The notes under the pieces were generated by a model. It was not told the DNA's origin. It did not search any database and saw only the letters and a list, made by a program, of their open reading frames with translations. Position numbers and translations under genes: made by a program. This document shows, piece by piece, positions 47,301-57,500 of a stretch of 64,000 bases of DNA. Source of the DNA: Linepithema humile (taxonomy: Eukaryota; Arthropoda; Insecta; Hymenoptera; Formicidae); assembly GCF_040581485.1 (NCBI RefSeq), contig NC_090131.1:27726532-27790531 (forward strand), written 5' to 3'. Numbering within the stretch: position 1 is the stretch's first letter; every line of letters begins with the position of its first letter.

Positions 47301-50300
47301 CACACCGCAATGTGCAATGCGGTTTTGAAACCAATTGGCACTTTATCGTGAAATAGGAAAAACGAAAATTTTTGTTCAGTTAATACTGAATTTTTAATGT
47401 CTCCTCCTCTTCGAGCCTAATTTTTTTTTGTTTCAAAAGTTTATATTTGTCAGAGCACAAATCTGTTATGAAAATTAAGGTTGCAAATTGTCAATCGATC
47501 AATTTGTCCATCATTGATACTAAGATGAGAAAAATAAAATTTGGGATAAAGTTGCAGTAGAATTGTTTGTCATATTCGAGTCCGTTGTCTGATGTCAAGT
47601 TAATACGCGGTTGGCAACAATCACGACGAACAGCTGACCGACCATCGGTCGACACGCGGTGCGCTTCCGTTAATTTGGACACGCGAAGAAAGCCGCGCGA
47701 GACGCACCGATGATCCCGCAGAGTTTTCGTAGCCAACCAAGCGGGAACAGAATTCGCGGAGCGAGAGAGAAGAGAATCCAGCCCGCAGAGATGCTCGTTC
47801 GATGCTTCTTTTATATTTGGCACATATGCTGCCAGGTGCTCGCGCCGATGGCCAAAGGGTAGAATTTTGACTTTTCTTACCTTATTCTCTGCGACTTCTC
47901 CGCTCATCTTATACGATGTCCTTCATTCTCTTTCCTCTTTCATTGCGGTGTCAGCTGTTGATCATCTTTTCACGAGGCGCTTTCCTTCGTGGCGAAGAAC
48001 TGATCGTGCCTGTAAACGAAAACACGCACAGTTAACACAAGAACACGCGGTAAGATGATGTGCTAACATATGTATTCTAAAAATAAAAATTAAATTTCTA
48101 CTTTCTCTATTTAAATGCTATCGTGGAAAAATTTAATATACTCAATTTGAAAAATGTATAAATAATAGTTTGAAAAAGTATAATATAATTTACAAACTTT
48201 TTTTAAACATTTTAACTTGTTAGCTTTCTGCACAAGGATATATCAGGTAAAAATAAAATAAGGAACCGACAGTACGGCGGTAACATATAATCGGCATTTT
48301 CAAAAATCGTTCTGCGTGCCTCGTTTGCATCATTAATCTACTCATAACCGTGAAAAATGATCGGGCTCGGTAATCGTCTTCGGTACGAGTTAAAGTCGCG
48401 GCATTAACTACATCCTGGCGTGGAACCCCTGCAGATCGGTTTCTCCCTAATTTTCGACGACGTTCTGACGTCACGGTGTACCCCTGGGACCCCGCTTGTT
48501 CCGGTCTGCTTGACCAGAACCGGAAGTGGGCACCCGATGGGGAGCGCGGGACTCGAAACTCGAAATCCCCCACGGATATCGATGTTCCCGCGTTTAAACA
48601 AGAAGGAAGTCGGCATTTCCGCGGAGATACAACGGCTATGCCGAGAGCGAGAAAAACGATTTCCGCGGAATAACGAGAGATTCATACAACAGCATTATTA
48701 TAAAAATTTAAAAATAGCAAATTGCTCGACAAATTTTTTTCTTAAACATTCGTAGAGTCATGTACATTTCCCGCAGAACATTTTATGCGTTATCAACTGA
48801 TAATCGCCAACAATCTTGCATACACTACAATCTTACGTTAGGAAGTAATTACGTTACAAAGCGCGTAATAATCAACGATAATAACCAAACGGGCGTGGGT
48901 ATTACGGAAAAATCCCAAGAGGCAATCACAAACTTAATGGTTTACAGGCGCTGGTCATGGTGGTCGCGGTGTTCACCTGTCCATGGTGAACGCGCGAGAG
49001 GAGGATGCGCGTGTGCACGCACACACTCGATGCGTTGCAATGTGCTTTTCTGTAACGGTCGAATTTACCCCCATCATTCGGGCCAGCCGTGATATAGCGA
49101 ACCGTGACTCGGCCAGGCCACGTTACAGTCCATCCGGTATCGCGCGCAAGATGCTTATAATTGCACGTCTCGAATCTCGCGGCGTACGTCACGCTTTATT
49201 TCGTGTACGTGCGCACAGTGGCGCATTTATTATTTCCACCGGCTCCAGGCACTCTATCTGCATACCGCCCCCCTCTCTCCCCCTCGTCTCGCCCACCCGA
49301 ATTTATACGCGAATATCACTTAAGCGGGATTTTATGTATTTAATCAATTCACGCACCATTTTCGAAATGGAAATTGTATTGCGGGATAGAGAAATTGTTT
49401 TTATAACAAATAGTATTCTTTGAAATTTTTCAATACCTCTATAAAGCTTAAAGAAAATGTAATAAAAGAAAAAAATGTTGTAACAAATAAAAAATACAAA
49501 TGTATCGTAATTTATAGTTGACTGACTGCGTTTACGATGATAATTTACTTATTTCATAAAGAAACTAAATTGTGATTGATTTTTGAAAGAAAATATTCAA
49601 AGAACTGTGACGCCTGAGAGTCAAAGGTGAGACCTTCGTTCTTCTCGGGTTGCATTTTGAATCCCGTTTATGGAAAGCGTGGCCCTATTGTGTCGAGTCA
49701 CATTAACCTGTTATATAACACAATATATTCATGAAAAATGTATAGATAGCAACAGATTTGTAAAGAATTGCAATTAAGATTAGTCAATATTAAACTGACA
49801 TCACAAAAGCGAGGCAGCAAAAGAAACTTAATACAAAATAAGATCTTATGAAAAGATACTATAAAAATAAAGACAGGCGTATAATGCGATGCAATATAAT
49901 GCACCCTTCACGACACATATGAAAACCGCATGATTACGGCTTGCTTATAAGATGCGTCTAGCGAAAGTTCTAAGCGCTCGAGAAGAAGACGATTGCTGCT
50001 TCTCGAAGGGCCTGAGACTTATTTTCACTTGGTCTCTCCCTCTCGTTCTCCGGCTGCTTCACCTGCTCGGATGACCGTTTTTTCTTCTTGCTGCAGAACG
50101 CCCGACTTCCCGCAAAAATGCCCGAAGCAGTCGTGCTCACGACAATTGGACTGTCTTGTAGTCACAATGGTGCGTACGCTTATACGATCGAAAACATCTA
50201 TTCTTCCATAAACTTTTACCGAAAATATTGTACTTGTTGTATCTTTAGATTTTTCGATAAAAACAACAAATTTTTTGTATCTAAATAACAATAAAAAATT

Positions 50301-50691
50301 TTATATGTAAAAGCAAATATATGCAGCAGATATGAAAATACAAATTATTGAGTTGTGTAATAGATAATTTCGGATTTTTCAAATAAATCTGTCTACTTTT
50401 TCGTCAGGCAAAGCAGTTAATTTAATACTAACATTAAATATTTATTTGTCGAAATTGCTATCAAGTTTTGCCCATATCACAATATTTTAAACACGCTGCG
50501 TAAGAAACCATAACACAATTTATAAGAAAATCCAAAATTATTTATTTTAACCCATTATTTGATATCTAAAGAAAACTATGCAAAAGGCAAATTTAATTAA
50601 AAATACTAATAAGAGAAAGACTTCTTCCGAGCAATTTCGCGATTGAGCAAGCGTGATAGTTCAATCGGAAAAAATCTCGACGGAAAGAAGA

Positions 50692-50697
50692 TCAGTT
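50692..50697 (+). promoter_or_regulatory. Possible initiator (TCAGTT) of the CDK-inhibitor gene
   Basis: TCAGTT matches the insect initiator consensus and lies about 680 bases upstream of the first in-frame ATG. The +28 position (AATCG) matches the DPE consensus at four of five bases. This is weak evidence by itself. Confidence 0.25.
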
Positions 50698-50863
50698 CAA
50701 ATCACATCGCAGCATGTTCGAATCGCAATCGTGATCGCTCTATACGTCGTGCTGCTTAGAAAAAGATGCAAAAGGTACGCTTTATGCCGCATGTTCTTCC
50801 CCACCTCGAGAGCGAGAGATCGCTTAGCATAATCCGTTGGACGGTTTCGAGTACGAAAACTCG

Positions 50864-51130
50864 ATGGTGAGGGTTACACGTGGAGAGAGCACGAGTTGGA
50901 AAGAGACTACGGAGCGGACGTCACGTGCGTGCGACGAGGAAAACGCTATAGAAAAATTCGCGCCATTTTTACTGCGCAACCTGCACGGCGCACCAATCAG
51001 ATTTGAATTTGAACGGCCGATGGAAGGGAACAGCCAGACCTCGTGGCTCTGGCTGTTCTCGAACGGACGGGCTGACTGCCTTTGCCTTCACGATGATCCT
51101 ATTAGAGCGAGTCTGACCGTAGAACGGTGA
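50864..51130 (+). other. Upstream open reading frame (88 codons) in the presumed 5' leader
   Basis: ATG at 50864 opens a frame that ends at 51130, before the CDK-inhibitor start at 51376. The peptide shows no recognisable domain. If the leader is transcribed as drawn, this frame could dampen translation of the inhibitor. It may instead be removed by splicing, since a GTGAGG lies at its start. Confidence 0.3.
51026..51060 (+). other. Hairpin in the presumed 5' leader of the CDK-inhibitor gene
   Basis: GGGAACAGCCAGA pairs with TCTGGCTGTTCTC across a 9-base loop, with one G-T pair in 13. A stable stem of this size about 320 bases before the start codon could affect translation. Function is inferred. 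Confidence 0.5.
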
Positions 51131-51375
51131 GGATCAAGAGTCGGTCTATCGGTTGCCAAGGAGTTATCGTCAAGAGTTCGAGAGGAAAACCTGACAGAAA
51201 AGTCGCGCGAATTAACGACATTCACGTTGTCAAAGATTCCTCTGCTCCTCCGGAAGACATTGGACAAGAAAACCGAGAAGAATCAGCGCTCGTAATATCG
51301 CAATTGTTACGACAAAGTGCGCGAAATATTTCGAGCTCGCTCGACTACGCATACAAGTGGAAACACGATCCCGAA

Positions 51376-54300
51376 ATGCTAGCAGCCTCAATCTGTTTCG
51401 AAGTCTACTACACGTTGTTACCCAGCACAACCATGACTTCGCGAGTACCACGTTGCCTATTTGGTAAGCCGAATTCGCAGGAGACGATCGAGATGCTGCA
51501 GGATGCGCTGGACGCGGAAAGGAGCAGATTCGCCAAGAGGTGGGGAGTGAATCCCTGTTCCGAAGATAAGGAGAATAATTATCGGAGACGGAACAACGAG
51601 AAGAGTCAGCCGTCGCCCAGCAAAAAGCGAAGTAATCCGTATTCAAGGCAGACCAGCATTCACGGTGAGCAACATTTCTCTCGCCAAGTATCGCCGCGAA
51701 TTTTATTGATGTATTTAACGATAATTAGGCGCGCGAATGCACTCCGAAAATGCATATGGCCGCGGAATATGCACGAGGGCGCACGAATTAAACGCGACAC
51801 ATTCGGAAAACTTCCTTAAATCGACAATACGTAAAAATTTCTCGACGTATCGTATATCAGTTCGCGAAAGAAGGTCGGTCTACCGCGACTCATTCGCCTG
51901 ATACTGTCTTCTGCAGTTTAATGTACATGGCCAGGCTAAAAATATCTCTTACACAAACTCAATATGGCATGCTATCGAACGTTGATTGAATTATGCAACG
52001 ATATTCGCAGTATTAATATTATAGTGATTCTGCTTTTCTCTTAAAAAATTTGTACTTTAAAATCAATTTTTTCTATAATTTACATATTATTTTTCGATGA
52101 CGCTAAAATGAGAAGTACCGGCGTCATAGGAGTCGCAACTTTTTGGCGGGAAAGCCGCACTGAAAGAAGGGAAGTCGGGAGCGCAGGCGCTGCCTCTCTG
52201 AATACCCGTCGCGTGGCCCGACCTGTTTTCTTATTCTTTATAAGTCCATCGCCTCTTCCGTCTTTTCTCCTCCTTCTATGACCCTCCCTCGCTTGAGTAT
52301 CCGGGCTACTCGTTTTACGCGCTCTTTCGAAGAACCTTTCCACCCTGTCGGACTATCATTTCTTACGCCAGAAGCACGCGTCGTAAAGCGAGACCCATCA
52401 TAGCGATAATCTAAATAACCTAACTACGGACTAAAGACTTATTACTCTTTTCTAGACTGCTCACAAGATGTATATAAATAATTTTTATAATTTTTGTCAA
52501 TAATTTCTTAATTTCTTAATACTATATATATTTTAAAAAATATTTATCCAAGTACAGTATTTTTCTCTTCAAGTTGAAAGAACTATAATAATAATTAAAA
52601 ATTATTTTGTTAGAAAATGTAACTTTAATTATTTTTGTATTTAGGAAGTTTAATTCACGGTAAATATAATTTTACGTTTTACGTAAAATATTTGAGAAAA
52701 AAATATTCATTGGTTCGGGCGCAACAACCGAATATCTACGAGAAAAATGCTCGCCTTATCACGAAAAGATAAGTGGACACGCATGATGCGTAATCGTGAG
52801 AAACGCCAGTCTGCCAGTCGCGTTGTCGTGCGGGACGCGGTTAGGACGTCGAAGAACCATCGCGATCGAGAATGAATCACGCCCGTGTGAATCATAGTCT
52901 AAGGCGAGCGACGTAAAATACCTGCATAGGGCTCCGCCGTGAGTCATCGAAGGGGCCCTTAATATCCAAGGAGTAAAAGGAGTCGCGATTGCATTCCTTG
53001 GATTCCACCAGCATGATATTTACACCCGCTCCTCCCAATTTATTGCATGGAATTTTATGCACAATGGATTATATTTTTGCGACCAAGTGCGAGGCATTGC
53101 ATGCCTCTGCATGCGAAACCGATGACACCGGCAGCAAATTGCACACCGCGAACTGAACATACCTCGTATTTTTGCCGGGAAGAGTATTTCTACAAAACTT
53201 TTATTTATCATTTAATATCGTGTATAAAGATAACATCTCTTTTGAAATTATATAGGAATTCAAAGTGACACACTGGTTAAGAAATCATCAATACATTGAT
53301 ACACGTACACGTGATATCGTAGTGAAATACTTTTCAAAGCTAAAGGAGTGGGAAAGGGTAGGAGGGCGGGGGGAGGGGGAGGGGCAGTCTCAACGTCGAA
53401 CCGAGATCCTGTGTCTATTTGCACTTGATAATCCCCTGCACGACTGTGACTCCTTGGGTTGGAACGCGACGACACACGAGGGACCCTCGAAAATTCAACG
53501 GAGCGGCACGGTGCAACCAGCTCTTTTTCCGACACCTGTTAGTCCTCGCTACGGGCCCATGACGACTGGAACGTCTTTTCCCACGATTAAATCAGACTCG
53601 CGAACACGCGATACCGCGTGGCGGGACCTTTCGAAGGTCGCGCGACACCTGCTGGGACAAGTTGCATTTGATATAAATACAAGAGCTGACTACGTTAATT
53701 ACATCGCTCCTTCACTTATCTAACATCTCCAGAAACTGACGAAAGTTACTTGTCCTGTCCTCTAATACACACACACACACACACACACACATACACACAA
53801 AATAAGAATACCTTCATTTAGCCTGTTAACTTATGCCTCGCAACGACTTCGTATGTTTGCGTCCCTTTGGATTTTCTCCAAAACAAAATAAGCAAAATCT
53901 ACCTAAATAAATATGTACAACCAAAACACAGTAAACAAACTTATACAATAAACCTATTAAATAGAAAGAATCTATATTTTTTTTGCCAACATCCGGCTGA
54001 ATCGCTTGATTGACAGAGAAAGAAAAGTTCTAGTTTTATTTTCTTGTACGATTAACAGGAGGTAAAATAAACGCGGATCGTATCGCATAAGTGAGGGGTG
54101 ATCGCAGTGTTATTTTCCGCGTCGTGGAAATAGAAGATCTTTGATATTCTCGATTATACGACGCGAGATTGACAAAAGGACCCCTTCGATCACAACTTAA
54201 AGAGAGACTCAGCCGTCCGCTCGCATGGTTTTTCCCGCAAAATCGGAGCTTTAGAGAGCAGTTCGAAAGAGATCCTTCGCTCGGGCGATGAACGTGCTAG

Positions 54301-55664
54301 GAGAAGGAGGATCCGACTACGTCTGGATCCGCGAACAAAAGAGAACTCTCGGGACGAAATGTCTCGTAGACATATGGACAGGTAAGCGTCGGTCTTCCTC
54401 GACGCATCTAGGATCTATCGCGGCACGTTGAGGCGTGGAAACAGATGTTGACAAGCGAAATCGTGAACGCAACCAGAAAAAAAAAAAGAGCCAAACTGAG
54501 AAAAAGGAGAAAGAGAGAAAAGACGTCAGTCGAGGAAGAGCTCGGTTTCGCGCGCCATATGGCGAACCAATGCCAAAAAGAGAGAAGCGCGGAGAAGGGA
54601 TCGTGTCCTCGACATATGGCTGTTGCGTGGATTTTTTTCGATCTTTTTCCCATCGATTTATCGGACCGCATTCGTTACGTCGATTCGCGAACGCGAATAA
54701 TATTCCTTGATATTTTGACTGCTATACGTGCACCGCCGAGCAACCGCCGTATCTACATCGTTCGTTTTGCTTGGACGTTGAGAAAAAAAATCGGGAAAAA
54801 ACTTTAGCCAAGAATTCTGGATAAATGTCTTGTGAATCTGAAACATTCTATATCCTAACAGCAGTTAGAGTATTTATCTAAATGAATCTAATTTATCTGA
54901 GCCGAATGATACAATCGATTCTATCACTTTGTCCCATTCTGCTATTATAGATCCTTTTATACATGATTTTTAGGCTTTTCGCGTTCTACCGAAACGTCGG
55001 AGAAAGGAGGAAACATTGTCGAACCGGTACCGTTAATATTAAATCGCACCTGTCAGTCAGAAAAAGAGAAAAAGATCGAATAGAAAGAAACGAGGGGTGG
55101 GACTAGCTCAGGTGACTACCTGATCGAAAGTAGGGTGCCCATAAGACGTTTTGTGCGTGTGTAGTCTTTGTTGTGGAAATATATTTCGTGCTGCTCCCGT
55201 ATACAGCGCCCCTACACAGGTTACGCGACGTCGCAATGAGATGACCCCGTCGATCCACAAAACCTCATAGATCGCCATGGAACCTTGAAAATATACTTGT
55301 TACGGAAAGCTTCACGTGTTCCCTCACAAATACCTATTCACATCGCGCAGAACGTATCGAATGAATAGAACGAATGGCTTATTACACTCATATTGTGTCG
55401 CGCGCAACTTTGTTTTTATACAACGCGCTAATATTGTCGCGGTTTTTCAGCGAACGTTCTAATAACATATCGTTTACATTTTCGTTCAATATTTTTGTTG
55501 CAGATTATTGGCGAGCTCGAAAAATATGCGACGTGACCAAGAAGCCTCTGGCGGTCTCGATGGACGTGTCGAAACAACAAAATGTGGAATCGTCGAAAAC
55601 AACGAAGACGACGACCACGACAACGGCAACGACGACAACGACGACAACGACGAAGACCGCGTAG
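51376..55664 (+). CDS. CDK inhibitor of the dacapo/p21/p27 (CIP/KIP) family, 149 aa
   Basis: The exons are 51376-51664 and 55504-55664. The split codon G|AT and the GT..AG signals fit (donor GTGAGC, acceptor TTTTTGTTGCAG). The start at 51376 is the first in-frame ATG. ATG 51433 (ACAACC before it, a good context) would give 130 aa. Residues 23-56 (RVPRCLFGKP...RFAKRW) are the N-terminal CDI domain with the RxLF cyclin-binding motif and linker helix. Residues 83-88 are basic (KKRSNP). Residues 92-99 (QTSIHDYW) are a PCNA-interacting PIP box followed by RARK, like the C-terminus of p21. The tail is a poly-Thr stretch from a triplet repeat. The family blocks cyclin/CDK activity in the nucleus and stops the cell cycle. 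The kinase-binding FDF...Y.W segment after the helix is not recognisable. Confidence 0.85.
53767..53791. repeat. (CA)n microsatellite
   Basis: Twelve AC units, followed by a T-interrupted short extension to 53799. Confidence 0.95.
54288..54381 (+). CDS. Candidate alternative first exon of the CDK-inhibitor gene
   Basis: Inside the intron, ATG at 54288 (MNVLGEGGSDYVWIREQ...) opens 31 codons plus one base, up to a consensus donor (GACAG followed by GTAAGC). Its phase joins in frame to the last exon, giving a protein with the basic tail but neither CDI nor a complete PIP box. A second ATG at 54359 uses the other phase and would open a different, acidic frame in the last exon. The surrounding 54.1-54.6 kb is GC-richer than the rest of the intron. 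No transcript evidence is available. Confidence 0.3.
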
Positions 55665-56481
55665 AATATGACGTCGGATTGTGATGATCATATTTCCTTA
55701 GATCCCATGCACACGTGCCATTTTCACGCGGCGCGGTTATTTTGCTGCGATGGCGAAAAAAACCGCCATGTTAACTTGAACGTGCTCTCGAGTGGCGAAG
55801 AACAATTCGTAAACAGTTAGCTTAAAATTGTTCACATTAATACATTCCATTTAAGCTGTTAAAAAATTATTAAATGTATTATTCTCAAAATTTAAAAAAA
55901 ATTATATTGCGCAAAATGATCATCGATTAATGAAATGTAAACGTAAATTTGTGTGCATGGAATTCTAACGACCGTTTATGTTAAACCAGACTTTATCTGC
56001 GCTATCAAAATTTATATATTTATTCTTTCATTTTTGAACATCATTATTATTGATCTATTATTGAAATAATTATTCTTAGAATTAATGGCAACTGAAGTAT
56101 TAATTAACTTTTGTAAATAATTCGCCAAATATTATAATTTGTGGAGGTTTGGATGAACTGAATACCGTAAGAAACGTCATTTCTGACTACAATGTCCAAT
56201 TCTTGCGATTGGTGAATCATTGTTTCGACGGGCGATAGTTCATACTTGCGATTTATCGATGTGATTTTTAACGAGTTCTGTTCGGCGGCGATAGGCTATC
56301 GAAAGCCTGAAACGGTTGGTTCCTCGATGGAGCAACGATGCAGCGCCTCCAAAGACTAACTGATTACAAATGTCAATTCGCAGCTCCGCACTCTCCTCAC
56401 ATGAGAGATAGGAGAAAGTCCTATGTATATGTTGATTTAGGATTAGAAAATTCTTCTAGTCATCTAGTTATTTAAGCGTGT

Positions 56482-56487
56482 AATAAA
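56482..56487 (+). terminator. Candidate polyadenylation signal (AATAAA) of the CDK-inhibitor gene
   Basis: AATAAA is followed within 30 bases by a GT/T-rich stretch (TTGTTGTTGTC), the usual layout of a cleavage site. It would give a 3' UTR of about 820 bases. Confidence 0.45.
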
Positions 56488-57126
56488 CTATCGTGCTTTC
56501 ATTCGTACTTGTTGTTGTCATTTCTCATCCTTATCATGTATTAAAAATGTTAGAAAATATGTATTAGATATCATGTTCTGAAAATGTCACCATCGAGACG
56601 TGTGAGAAAATAACAATTTTATAAAAAAGTACAATTAAAATGCAATCTGATTAATTAAGAATCATTATCGTGTAATCTCGCATGTTTCATTTTTCTGCTA
56701 TGCATTTAACATTTTGTAACGTAACGAACATAAAACTTTTCGCAGAAACTTTTTCCTAATTAATTCAATTATAAGCACTGTAAAATTAATGCAGCGCAAA
56801 AAAATCTATCTAAAATTAATATCGATTAAAACAGTAGTTATCTCGTCGAATCGTGTTACTGCTGTGAATTCTCACATGGCTCGCCACGTTATTTCCTCGA
56901 GCTCTTTTTAAATTAATATAATAGCTCGCATGTGTGCATGTTAAAAAGCCGCAGGTAAATTGATATTATCTGATATTCGACACGTTCTAGGCCAATCGAC
57001 ACGTGGAAACTGAATCGAAATCATCGGACGTTAGTCAGCTGAACAGCCCGAATCGCGTTTTGTAACGAACATTTGGTAACATTCACCTGGACGCGCGTGC
57101 CATGGTGGTCCCCATACATGCATGGG
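56488..57126. other. AT-rich spacer, nothing recognised
   Basis: No exon or element is recognised before the possible MITE that follows. Confidence 0.5.
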
Positions 57127-57500
57127 GGTAACCTACAGGGTGACATGAAAATTATTTCCATTCGTTGCGTACATACGTACAACAATTTATGCAATATATT
57201 CATTTATAATTTTTATAATTTAATTATAATAAAATAAACCAAAAATATCCGCATGAGAGAGAAAAAAAAATATTCTTTTTATAAAAAATCTTTAAAATTT
57301 ACTTTTTACCGACTTCAAAATAAAGTATATCGCTATGCAAAATGTAAATCTTCAATAAGAATATTTTTTAATATACTACATATATATCTTAGAATCTTCT
57401 TTATTACGTATACATATTATACAGCGAAGCAACGCGATTCTATAACGTGTAATTTTATAACGTATGTAGCAATGTTTTTAACGGCACCCCGTGTAGGTTA
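57127..57500. mobile_element. Possible MITE with CAGGGTG-type end
   Basis: The left boundary TAACCTACAGGGTG and the right boundary CACCCCGTGTAGGTTA are imperfect inverted repeats about 375 bp apart around an AT-rich core. The left end is the same CAGGGTG seen in the other mariner-like elements here. The inverted repeat fades after about 16 bases, so this is tentative. Confidence 0.35.

Larger units (their letters stand above)
41677..50690. other. Intergenic stretch, no gene supported
   Basis: AT-rich tracts alternate with GC-richer ones (43.5-44.1, 45.3-45.6, 47.6-49.3 kb). Open frames of up to 176 codons carry no recognisable domains and lack coherent splice sites. The longest (43445-43975) runs through a CT microsatellite. 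I cannot exclude single exons of diverged genes. Confidence 0.45.
51665..55503 (+). other. Intron of the CDK-inhibitor gene (3.8 kb)
   Basis: Apart from the CA microsatellite and the alternative-first-exon candidate listed separately, it holds AT-rich sequence alternating with GC-richer patches and no recognised domain-bearing frame. Confidence 0.6.

Noticed and set aside
47491..47907. 138-codon minus-strand frame
   Set aside because: No recognisable domain or splice context, and its length is within chance for this GC-richer patch.
50640..50711. tRNA-like segment (AGTTCAATCGG and AGTTCAAATCAC)
   Set aside because: The acceptor and anticodon stems do not pair, and there is no GGTTCGAATCC-type B box.
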